Positions 45,201 through 52,477 of a stretch of 64,000 bases of DNA are shown here, in pieces. Below the pieces are notes generated by a model. That model did no database searches, was not told the DNA's origin, and worked only from the letters and a program-made list of their open reading frames with translations. The DNA comes from Croceibacterium salegens (GTDB lineage: Bacteria > Pseudomonadota > Alphaproteobacteria > Sphingomonadales > Sphingomonadaceae): NCBI RefSeq assembly GCF_009827435.1, contig NZ_WTYM01000023.1, positions 62,001 through 126,000 of the forward strand, written 5' to 3'. The position numbers and the translations under genes were made by a program. The first letter of the stretch is position 1; every line of letters starts with the position of its first letter.

Positions 45201-45892
45201 CAGGCGGCCTTCCTCACGTTCTTCAGCGCCTCGCGCTTGCTGAGGCCGCTCAGCCGGTCGGCGTTGGCGGCGACGTAACGCTCGACTTCGGCCGGGTCGG
45301 TCCAGGCATATTGCCGCAGCGCCCAGCCGATCGCCTTGCGCAGGAAGAACTCCTTCGAGTCCAGCGACGGCTCGATGCAGGCGTAGAGCAGGTCGAGGTC
45401 GGTGTGTTCCTTGGCCTTGAGCTGGCAAAGGATCGAACTGCGCCGTTTCCACATGTTCCGATCGCTGCTCCAGCTGCGCATCGAGCGCTTCATTCGCACG
45501 CCTTCGTTCACGATCAGCGTCCAGAATCGCCCGCCTGCAATGGCATCGACGTAGTCCCACCACGCCCCGGTGACGATCATTTCCTCGTACATCGGCAGGG
45601 CGTCGAGACGCTGGAAATGGTGCGCCGCCTTCACGCCGGTCAGCTCGATCGCCGCGTAACGCTCCTCGCGAAACTGCGCCCCGCGCCACAGCGCCAGCAC
45701 GTCCGCCTGCCAGTCCTCGCTACGCGCCCAGCCGAGGCCCCGGAAGAGCTCCTTGCAGGCCTGCCGCAGGGGCACAGCCGAGACGCCGAGGTAGGGCATT
45801 TCCGACTTCATATAGGCCTGCATTCCCGGCGCGCGCGCCGGGTCGGCGGCCGCCTTCAGCGCGGTCAGCACGGCCTTCGCGAGCGCGGTCAT
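45200..45892 (-). CDS. AlkD-like DNA alkylation repair protein
   Basis: 230 residues from the ATG at 45892 behind AAGGA. HEAT-repeat fold of the AlkC/AlkD glycosylases, with conserved WWDYVDAIAG and W-S-S-D-R-N-M-W-KRRSSI stretches that include the catalytic Asp. It would remove N3- or N7-alkylated bases without base flipping. Translationally coupled to rsmE; divergent from ubiA by 69 bp. Confidence 0.8.
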   Translation of the reverse strand: MTALAKAVLTALKAAADPARAPGMQAYMKSEMPYLGVSAVPLRQACKELFRGLGWARSEDWQADVLALWRGAQFREERYAAIELTGVKAAHHFQRLDALPMYEEMIVTGAWWDYVDAIAGGRFWTLIVNEGVRMKRSMRSWSSDRNMWKRRSSILCQLKAKEHTDLDLLYACIEPSLDSKEFFLRKAIGWALRQYAWTDPAEVERYVAANADRLSGLSKREALKNVRKAA

Positions 45893-45961
45893 GCCGGGAA
45901 GTCCTTCATAGGCATCGACTAACCGTTTCGCCCCCGGTGCGAAAGGGCTAGGGCCGGGACG

Positions 45962-46867
45962 ATGACCGCCGAGACGATCACGCCAGACAGCGAACACCGA
46001 GGCCTCGTAGCGCGGCTGCCGCAGCCTCTGCGCGACTTTCCGCTGCTGGCGCGGTTCGACCGGCCGATCGGCTGGTGGCTGCTGTTCTGGCCCTGCGCCT
46101 GGGGTGTGTGGCTCGCCGGAGCCGGATGGCAATTCGCGCTGGTCGCATGGCTGCTGCTCGGCAGCATCACGATGCGTGGAGCGGGGTGCGTCTACAACGA
46201 CATCGTCGATGCCGATCTCGATCGGCAGGTGGCGCGTACTGCCGTGCGGCCCGTAGCAAGCGGGCGGGTGAGCCTGAAGGCGGCGTGGGGCTGGCTGCTG
46301 GTGCTTTGCGCGGTCGGATTGGTCGTGCTTTTGCAGCTCAGATGGCAGGCACAATTGGTTGCACTGGCCAGCCTTGCGCTGGTCGCGGCTTATCCCTTCA
46401 TGAAGCGGATCACCTGGTGGCCGCAGGCCTGGCTCGGGCTGGTCTTCACCTGGGGCGCGCCGGTCGGCTGGACGGCGCTGCGCGGCGATCACATCGAGGC
46501 CATGCTGGCGCTCTACGCCGGGGCATTCTTCTGGTGCATGGGCTACGACACGATCTACGCCTGCCAGGACCGCGAGGACGATGCGCTGGTCGGCATCAGG
46601 TCGAGCGCACTGCGGCTGGGCGAAAGCGTGCGCGCCGGGGTCATCGCCTTCTACTGCCTCGCGCTGTCGATGTGGGGTCTTTCGTTCTGGCTGTTGCGCT
46701 TCGACTGGATCGGGCTGCTGGCCCTCCTCCCAGCGGGGGTGCACCTGTTGTGGCAAGGCCTGACGCTCGAGCCCGACAGCGCCGACAACGCACTTGCCCG
46801 GTTCCGTTCGAACCGGTTTGCCGGGGCGCTGGTGGCGGCAGCGTGCTTCGTTGTCGGCAACGCATGA
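45962..46867 (+). CDS. ubiA: 4-hydroxybenzoate polyprenyltransferase
   Basis: 301 residues, about 8-9 membrane helices with the two Asp-rich prenyl-diphosphate motifs NDIVDADLD and the second DREDD. Catalyses the prenylation step of ubiquinone synthesis in the inner membrane. The length and motif spacing fit UbiA, and GCVYND is a standard subfamily mark. It is followed by a palindromic repeat. Confidence 0.9.
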   Translation: MTAETITPDSEHRGLVARLPQPLRDFPLLARFDRPIGWWLLFWPCAWGVWLAGAGWQFALVAWLLLGSITMRGAGCVYNDIVDADLDRQVARTAVRPVASGRVSLKAAWGWLLVLCAVGLVVLLQLRWQAQLVALASLALVAAYPFMKRITWWPQAWLGLVFTWGAPVGWTALRGDHIEAMLALYAGAFFWCMGYDTIYACQDREDDALVGIRSSALRLGESVRAGVIAFYCLALSMWGLSFWLLRFDWIGLLALLPAGVHLLWQGLTLEPDSADNALARFRSNRFAGALVAAACFVVGNA

Positions 46868-46878
46868 CACCCGCGCCT

Positions 46879-46987
46879 CGTCATTGCGACGAGCGAAGCG
46901 ACGAAGCAATCCAGAGCGGTTGTGCGCTACGCCCTGGATTGGTTGGCGCGCGGCGCCTGCTTCGCAACCGCTGCGCTCGCAATGACG
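46879..46987. repeat. Palindromic intergenic repeat, copy 2
   Basis: Begins CGTCATTGCGA and ends with the inverted CGCAATGACG. The first 38 bases differ from copy 1 (1420-1502) at a single position, and both share the CAATCCAGAG stretch and a CCCTGG...CGCTCGCAATGACG right side. The middle is longer and different. It lies between ubiA and the SRAP gene, 15 bp before the latter's ATG. Confidence 0.85.
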
Positions 46988-47002
46988 AAATGAGGTAGGT
47001 CC

Positions 47003-47605
47003 ATGTGCAACCTCTACCGCATGACCAAGACGGTCGACGAGATCGCCAAGCTCTTCGACGCCGACGTCACCGCCGGCAGCAATGCCGGGGGTGAGGTCTA
47101 TCCCGGCTATCCGGGCGTCGTGGTGGCGGAGGGCAAGGTGCAGACGATGCACTGGGGCTTCCCCCTCGCCATGCGCGGCAAGAGCGGGCAGATGCTCAAG
47201 CCCAAGCCGATCAACAACGCGCGCACCGACAAGCTCTCGGGCAACTTCTGGAAGCCCAGCTTCGTCAATCGCCGCTGCCTGATCCCTGTCGAGGCCTTTG
47301 CCGAGGCCGAGGGGGCCAAGGGCGCCAAGACCCGCACCTGGGTTACCATGCCCGGAGAGGACCTGTTCACCGCCGCCGGGATCTGGCGCTGGAGCGAGGA
47401 GTGGGGCGAGGTCTATTCGATGGTGATGACCGAAGCTTCCCCGGCGATGCAGGGCCTGCACGATCGCATGCCGGTCATCGTCGCGCCGCCGGACAGGGCC
47501 ACATGGACTGCCGGATCTGCGGAAGATGCCTTCGCCCTATGCCGCCCGTGGCAAGGCGCGCTCACGCTCGACCGGACCGACCGGCCCTGGGCGGGGAGGC
47601 ATTAG
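47003..47605 (+). CDS. SRAP-domain protein (YedK/HMCES)
   Basis: 200 residues starting MCNLYRM; the catalytic Cys2 is exposed when Met1 is removed. NNARTDK and HDRMPVI motifs complete the active site that crosslinks to abasic sites in single-stranded DNA. This protects abasic sites during replication. Many SRAP genes are SOS-controlled, but no LexA box was recognised here. The palindromic repeat lies directly upstream. Confidence 0.88.
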   Translation: MCNLYRMTKTVDEIAKLFDADVTAGSNAGGEVYPGYPGVVVAEGKVQTMHWGFPLAMRGKSGQMLKPKPINNARTDKLSGNFWKPSFVNRRCLIPVEAFAEAEGAKGAKTRTWVTMPGEDLFTAAGIWRWSEEWGEVYSMVMTEASPAMQGLHDRMPVIVAPPDRATWTAGSAEDAFALCRPWQGALTLDRTDRPWAGRH

Positions 47606-47608
47606 GGT

Positions 47609-48427
47609 TCAGGCCGCCTCTCCGGCGAGGAACTCCACGTGGCGCTGCTCGATCTTCGGCCAGAGCGAGGCCGCGCGCGGCTCGTCGATCCCGAAAGTCT
47701 CGCGCAGGACCGTGACGAACTCGTCGGCATCGGCCAGCTCGCGGCTGCTCGAACCGCCGGGGCCGACCTCGCTCAGCACCTTGCCGCGCAGCGCCACCCG
47801 GCTCTCGCCGACGCGCCGCTGGGCGACGAAGGTCTGGACGAAGTTGGAATCGGGCGAGGTCGACTGCCACAGGCACTTTCCCGCCAGCAGCGTCTCGTCA
47901 GCCGGACCGGCAAGGAAATCATAGGAGAAGCCTTCGGGCCGTTCGTACTCGGTATAGCGCCAGATCCCTTCGCCGGGCTGGGACAGTTCCACCGCGAACG
48001 GCAGGTGTGCATGCCGCGCTACCGCGAGCGGGAGCGGCTCGCTGAGCGAACTGCCGAAGCCGACGTCGGCCAGCCATTGCGCACCGTCCACCTCGACCAG
48101 CAGGGCCAGGTGCGTATGGGCGCGCTCTTCGCCGCCGACATGCTGCATCACCCCGCAGGACAACCGCGTCACAGGAAATCCGATCTGTTGCAGCGCCCAA
48201 CCGAACAGCCCGTTCATCTCGTAGCACCAGCCTCCGCGGCGGCGGCGCACCAGCTTGTCGAGAATCGCCTGGATCTCCATCGAGGGAACGAGACCGAGCT
48301 GCACGTCGAGCGCCTCGAACGGAATCGCGCGCACGTGCGCCCGGTGCAACGCCTGCAGCGTTGCGAGGTCGGCGGCAACCGGGCCGTCATGCCCGATCCG
48401 CGCAAGGTATTCGGCAAGCTCAGGCAT
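47609..48427 (-). CDS. Arylamine N-acetyltransferase
   Basis: 272 residues from the ATG at 48427. It has the NAT catalytic triad: Cys68 in RRGGWCYEMN, His106 in HTHLALLV and Asp121 in LADVGFG. It transfers acetyl groups from acetyl-CoA to aromatic amines or hydrazines. Its start lies inside the end of the VOC gene (8-bp overlap), so the two are co-translated under the SoxR-type promoter at 48879-48909. Confidence 0.87.
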   Translation of the reverse strand: MPELAEYLARIGHDGPVAADLATLQALHRAHVRAIPFEALDVQLGLVPSMEIQAILDKLVRRRRGGWCYEMNGLFGWALQQIGFPVTRLSCGVMQHVGGEERAHTHLALLVEVDGAQWLADVGFGSSLSEPLPLAVARHAHLPFAVELSQPGEGIWRYTEYERPEGFSYDFLAGPADETLLAGKCLWQSTSPDSNFVQTFVAQRRVGESRVALRGKVLSEVGPGGSSSRELADADEFVTVLRETFGIDEPRAASLWPKIEQRHVEFLAGEAA

Positions 48428-48791
48428 AACTGACCACTTCGAATTCGATCCCGTCCCAGTCGAAGAAATAGAACCGCCGCCCGGGTTCGTAGTCGCCGTG
48501 GCCGAACGGTTCCAGCCCGGCTTCGATAACGACGCCTTCCGCGGCGTCGAGATCGTCGACCTGGAAGCCGACATGATTTAGCGGGGCGCCCTTCTCAAAG
48601 CGATCATGAGGTTGGCGATCGGTGTAAAGCGCAAGGTAGGCGTGGTCGGTGCCGACGTGGATCGTCTCCCCGCCGTCCATCGCCGCGCCGCGCCAGCGTT
48701 GGTGCCATCCGAGCAGTTTCTGGAAGAGTTCGGACGAGCGCTCGATGTCACTCACCGTCAGATTTGCATGTTCTATCGTGCCTTTGGGCAT
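48420..48791 (-). CDS. VOC-family (glyoxalase-like) protein
   Basis: 123 residues with two beta-alpha-beta-beta-beta units: IEHANLTVSDIERSS and LNHVGFQVDDLDAAE. The conserved metal-ligand positions (His8, a central Glu and FEV at the C-terminus) fit glyoxalase/bleomycin-resistance/dioxygenase proteins. A detoxification role is likely. It is the first gene downstream of the SoxR-box promoter. Confidence 0.78.
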   Translation of the reverse strand: MPKGTIEHANLTVSDIERSSELFQKLLGWHQRWRGAAMDGGETIHVGTDHAYLALYTDRQPHDRFEKGAPLNHVGFQVDDLDAAEGVVIEAGLEPFGHGDYEPGRRFYFFDWDGIEFEVVSYA

Positions 48792-48878
48792 ATCGGGACC
48801 TTTCGTTCATCTGAGGTCTAACTTTGTGCCCAATGCTTAAGCCCTTGGCGGGACGGGTCGAATCATCAGGCTTGACCG

Positions 48879-48909
48879 CTTATGCAACCTCAAGATAACT
48901 TGAGGTCAA
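48879..48909 (-). promoter_or_regulatory. SoxR box within a 19-bp-spacer promoter
   Basis: The 18-bp palindrome CCTCAAGATAACTTGAGG (48888-48905) matches the E. coli SoxR box consensus CCTCAAGTTAACTTGAGG at 17 positions. On the minus strand it lies in a promoter with TTGACC (48904-48909), a 19-bp spacer and CATAAG (48879-48884). The long 19-20 bp spacer is the hallmark of SoxR/MerR-activated promoters. It points to the VOC-NAT operon. Confidence 0.85.
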
Positions 48910-48940
48910 GAAAGTAATCGGGGACGGAGGAGTCAGGGTC

Positions 48941-49402
48941 GTGAATGCCATGGGCTCGATATCCAAGGACGATGTGATCAGCATCGGGCAGCTTTCCGCC
49001 CGCACGGGCGTCGCGGTTTCCGCCATTCGTTTCTATGAGGAAAAGGGCCTGCTGCAGCCGATCCGCACCAGCGGCAATCAGCGGCGATTCCTCCGCTCGG
49101 ACATTCGCCGGGTCAGTTTCGTGCTCATTGCCCAGCGCCTTGGCCTGTCGCTTCACGAGATCGAGGAGCAGCTCTCGCTCCTGCCGCAGGGTCGCACTCC
49201 GAACCCGCGAGACTGGCGGCAGATCAGCCAGCAGATGCGTCGCTCGATCGACAAGAAGATCGAACTGCTCAGCCTCACCCGCGCCAAGCTCGACGAATGC
49301 ATCGGCTGCGGCTGCCTGAGCCTGGCCAAGTGCCAGCTTTACAACAAGGCCGACAAGATGGGCGCCAGCGGCGCCACCGGCCCGCGGCTGGTGCTTGACT
49401 GA
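48941..49402 (+). CDS. soxR: SoxR redox-sensing regulator
   Basis: 153 residues from a GTG at 48941 behind GGAGGAG. The MerR helix-turn-helix (about 12-60) is followed by a dimer helix and the four-Cys [2Fe-2S] cluster motif CIGCGCLSLAKC (Cys120, 123, 125, 131), specific to SoxR. The oxidised cluster activates the target promoter in response to redox-cycling compounds. The divergent SoxR box lies 36 bp before its start, so autoregulation and control of the VOC-NAT operon are expected. Confidence 0.93.
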   Translation: MNAMGSISKDDVISIGQLSARTGVAVSAIRFYEEKGLLQPIRTSGNQRRFLRSDIRRVSFVLIAQRLGLSLHEIEEQLSLLPQGRTPNPRDWRQISQQMRRSIDKKIELLSLTRAKLDECIGCGCLSLAKCQLYNKADKMGASGATGPRLVLD

Positions 49403-49418
49403 TTCGCGGCCGACTGGC

Positions 49419-49583
49419 CGGTGAAGTTTACACCGGCCTGACAGGTCTGACAGTGTCCTGGGGTAAAACTCAGAGTCTCGCGTTAAGGCCCGGTGGGCAC
49501 TGAACGGATCGGCTGTTTCGGAGTGGAGCGTCATCCGAAAGCATAGGCCACATCCGGTCGCCTGTAGGAAAGCGATTTTTCGC
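49419..49583. other. Composite conserved element, copy B
   Basis: Block 1 (49419-49471) and block 2 (49563-49583) are the counterparts of the element at 20120-20315, in the same order and orientation relative to the following gene. The intervening 91 bp are unrelated to copy A (122 bp there). On the minus strand block 1 reads CTGTCA - 17 bp - TAAACT, promoter-like, pointing into the soxR 3' end. Block 2 ends 52 bp before the ppk2 ATG. No gene lies in 49403-49635. Confidence 0.55.
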
Positions 49584-49635
49584 CGAGCGAACGCGATGGT
49601 TGTCACCGGCGAGCGTCAGGCCCAAAAGCCCGCGG

Positions 49636-50412
49636 ATGAGCAAGCTCAAGAAGAAGGACTACGAGCGTGCGCTGAAGGGCATGCAGCGCGAGCTGGTCGA
49701 CCTTGCGCGCTGGGTTGGTGAGACCGGCACCCGCATCGTCGTGCTGTTCGAAGGGCGTGACAGCGCGGGCAAGGGTGGGGCGATCAATGCCTTGCGCGAA
49801 CATCTCAATCCTCGTCAGGTCCGCGTTGTGGCGCTGGCCAAGCCGACCGAGCACGAGAAGAGCCAGTGGTACTTCCAGCGCTATGTCGCTCACTTGCCGT
49901 GCGCCGGCGAAATCGTGCTGTTCGATCGCAGCTGGTACAATCGCGCCGGGGTCGAAAAGGTCATGGGCTTCGCCACCGCGGATCAGGTCGAGGCTTTCCT
50001 CGCTGCCGCGCCGGAGTTCGAGAAGCTGCTCACCGACGATGGCCTCACTCTCGTTAAGTACTGGCTTACCTGTGACCAGGAGAAGCAGGAAGAACGGTTC
50101 GCCGAACGCCACCAGGATCCGCTCAAGGGCTGGAAACTCTCGCCGATGGATACCGCGGCACGCGAGAATTACGACGAGTACACCGAAGCGCGCGAGGCGA
50201 TGTTGCGCGCCACGCACACCCACTATGCGCCGTGGACCCTGGTCGATTTCAACGACCAGAGGCGCGGCCGCCTGACGCTGATCCGCGATTTCATCGACCG
50301 GATTCCCGACGGTCACGTTCCGCCCGAAGAAGTCCCGCTCCCGCCGCTCGATGGCCCTCCGTCCAAGGAGCGCTTCGGCCTGATCGAACCGCTCCCCGGC
50401 TACCGGCCATGA
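49636..50412 (+). CDS. ppk2: Polyphosphate kinase 2
   Basis: 258 residues from the ATG at 49636. Walker A GRDSAGKGG (40-48), Walker B-like LFDRSWYNRAGVEKVMGF and the lid Arg motif of family PPK2. It uses polyphosphate to phosphorylate nucleotides (or the reverse); class is not certain from sequence. No clear ribosome binding site precedes the ATG. The spermidine-synthase-like gene overlaps its stop by four bases (ATGA). Confidence 0.85.
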   Translation: MSKLKKKDYERALKGMQRELVDLARWVGETGTRIVVLFEGRDSAGKGGAINALREHLNPRQVRVVALAKPTEHEKSQWYFQRYVAHLPCAGEIVLFDRSWYNRAGVEKVMGFATADQVEAFLAAAPEFEKLLTDDGLTLVKYWLTCDQEKQEERFAERHQDPLKGWKLSPMDTAARENYDEYTEAREAMLRATHTHYAPWTLVDFNDQRRGRLTLIRDFIDRIPDGHVPPEEVPLPPLDGPPSKERFGLIEPLPGYRP

Positions 50413-51077
50413 TCGCGCTCGAACAGCTCGACACCGCGCAGGTCCCCGGCGGCGAGGAACTGCGGCTGATGCGTCGCGGAGCCGACTTCATGATCGTGCT
50501 CGACCGCAACGAGCTGATGAACAGCCGCATGAGCGGATCGGAAGAGGCGCTGGCGACGATGACCGCCGATCGGTTGGCGGGTCGCAAGGGCCAGCACTGG
50601 CTGGTCGGCGGTTACGGCATGGGCTTCACCCTGCGCGCCGCGCTCGCCGTGCTCGGGCAGGACGCGAAGCTGACCGTGGCCGAGCTGGTGCCCAAGATCA
50701 TCGAATGGGCGCGCGGGCCCATGACGGAGCTGACTGCCGACTGCCTCGACGATCCGCGCGTTTCGCTGCTCCATTCCGATGTCGCGCTGCAGATCGCGAA
50801 AGGCAGGAACAGCTACGATGCGATACTGCTCGACGTCGACAACGGCCCCGATGGTCTCGTTCGCGCCGACAACAACCGGCTATACTCGCGTGAGGGGCTG
50901 GCGACCGCCAAGGCGGCGCTGCGCCCCGGCGGCGTGCTGGCAATCTGGTCGGCGGCCAAGGACAGCGTCTTCGCCAATCGCCTGCGCCGTGCGGGCTTTA
51001 CCGTCGACGAGGTGCAGGTTCGTGCGCGGAGCAATGGGAAAGGTGCGAAACACACGATCTGGTTCGCGCGTAAATAG
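50409..51077 (+). CDS. Spermidine-synthase-like protein
   Basis: 222 residues from the ATG at 50409. A Rossmann methyltransferase-like fold with WLVGGYGMGFTLRAAL (nucleotide loop), LTVAELVPKIIEWA and DAILLDVDNGPDGLV, as in spermidine synthase-like proteins. The second Asp used to bind polyamine in true spermidine synthases is not clearly preserved, so it may have another small-molecule role. Coupled to ppk2 through ATGA. Confidence 0.7.
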   Translation: MIALEQLDTAQVPGGEELRLMRRGADFMIVLDRNELMNSRMSGSEEALATMTADRLAGRKGQHWLVGGYGMGFTLRAALAVLGQDAKLTVAELVPKIIEWARGPMTELTADCLDDPRVSLLHSDVALQIAKGRNSYDAILLDVDNGPDGLVRADNNRLYSREGLATAKAALRPGGVLAIWSAAKDSVFANRLRRAGFTVDEVQVRARSNGKGAKHTIWFARK

Positions 51078-51089
51078 GGGGAGAAAGTC

Positions 51090-52337
51090 ATGAACCTTGT
51101 GGGGGATTATTTGCAGCGGGCTGGCGGCTTCGCAGCGGCTTTGGTTGCGTCGGCGGTGCTGTCGGGCGCGGCACAAGCGCAGCAGGACGTCGCGATGAAC
51201 CCCGGCGGCTACCCCGTCGCCCCGACCGGACTTGCCGATAATCCGCTGCCCGAGGGGCCGTTCACCTATCGCACCGCCGAAGGAATGGACATCCGTGTCG
51301 AAGTGGTGGCGCGGGGCATCGAATACCCGATGGCGCTCACCTTCCTGCCGGACCGTTCGATGCTGGTGGTGACGCGCAAGGGCGAGCTGCTTCAGCTTGC
51401 GCCCGGGACGAACAAGCCGCGCGTGGTCTCCGGCGGACCCGCCAGCGTGTTCGCCGGGGAATCCGGCGATGCCGGGACTTCGCACGGCTACATGGACGTG
51501 GTTCTCCACCCCGACTTTGCCACTAACGGCCTGGTCTACATCGCCTACAACAAGCCGGATGGCGAAGCCCCCCGGATGGCAGTCGGTCGCGGACGCTGGA
51601 CAGGTAGCCGCCTTGAGGACTTCGCCGACGTATGGCTGGCCCCATCCGGGGCGGGCGGCATGACGCGGCTGGCTTTCGGCAAGGAAGGCACGCTGTTCCT
51701 TACCACGTCCGGGGCGGACGCGCAGAACCTCGGCACCGTGGGCGGCAAGGTCCTGCGCATCAACGACGACGGTTCGATCCCCGCCGACAATCCGTTCCTG
51801 CGCAATTCCGCGGCGCGCAAGGACGTCTATTCGCTCGGCCATCGCGGCGCGCTGGGCCTCGCGATCCATCCGCTGACGGGTGACTTGTGGGAGAGCGAGA
51901 ATGGCCCCAACGGCGGCGACGAGATCAATATCATCAAGCCCGGCCACAATTACGGCTGGCCCTTCGTCAGCCTCGGCCGTGCCTATCCGGGTCCCTGGCA
52001 ATCGGGCGGCCGCCCGGGCCACGAGGTGTTCGAGCCGCCGGTGATCTACTGGATGCCGGCCATCGCGGTCTCCGGCCTGATGTTCTACACCGGGGACGCC
52101 CTGCCCAAGTGGAAGGGCGACATCTTCGTCGGCGCGCTGCGCACCGGCGAGATCCCCGGCACCGGCCACCTCGAACGCATCCTCGTCAACAAGGACATGG
52201 AAGAACTGCGGCGCGAAACGCTGCTCTACGACCTCCACCAGCGCATCCGCGACGTGAAGCAGGGGCCGGAAGGCTACATCTACATGGTCACCGAGCAGAA
52301 GGACGGGAGCGTACTGCGGATCGTGCCGGCGGAGTGA
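51090..52337 (+). CDS. PQQ-dependent aldose dehydrogenase-like
   Basis: 415 residues. A signal peptide (about 30 residues, ending AAQA) exports it to the periplasm. The soluble glucose/sorbosone dehydrogenase fold follows (SHGYMDVVLHPDF, SLGHRGALGLAIHP, WESENGPNGGDEINI). It oxidises sugars with PQQ; the acceptor is not known. It follows 12 bp behind the spermidine-synthase-like gene with a GGGGGAG binding site, so it may belong to the same operon. Confidence 0.82.
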   Translation: MNLVGDYLQRAGGFAAALVASAVLSGAAQAQQDVAMNPGGYPVAPTGLADNPLPEGPFTYRTAEGMDIRVEVVARGIEYPMALTFLPDRSMLVVTRKGELLQLAPGTNKPRVVSGGPASVFAGESGDAGTSHGYMDVVLHPDFATNGLVYIAYNKPDGEAPRMAVGRGRWTGSRLEDFADVWLAPSGAGGMTRLAFGKEGTLFLTTSGADAQNLGTVGGKVLRINDDGSIPADNPFLRNSAARKDVYSLGHRGALGLAIHPLTGDLWESENGPNGGDEINIIKPGHNYGWPFVSLGRAYPGPWQSGGRPGHEVFEPPVIYWMPAIAVSGLMFYTGDALPKWKGDIFVGALRTGEIPGTGHLERILVNKDMEELRRETLLYDLHQRIRDVKQGPEGYIYMVTEQKDGSVLRIVPAE

Positions 52338-52477
52338 GCCTGGCCTGCCCGCCGAAGTAGAATTCGTTCTCGGGCCAGTCGAGAAATCTGCGTGCGGCGG
52401 CAAATGGCTCGTCTATGCTTGATCCAGACCTGCCGTCCGTAAGGGCATACGCGGCCGGACTGTGATGGAGTTGATTC

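Noticed and set aside
45893-47461. N-terminal extension of the AlkD-like frame
   Set aside because: The frame runs on through ubiA in antisense; the AlkD homology begins at the ATG at 45892, which has a binding site.
48890-49606. Minus-strand frame across soxR
   Set aside because: Overlaps the intact SoxR gene with its four-Cys motif; its resemblance to a translated frame at 20200 comes only from the shared DNA element.
51090-52337. Quinoprotein as cytochrome-linked glucose dehydrogenase (Gcd)
   Set aside because: Gcd is membrane-bound and about twice the length; this is the short soluble aldose/sorbosone type.
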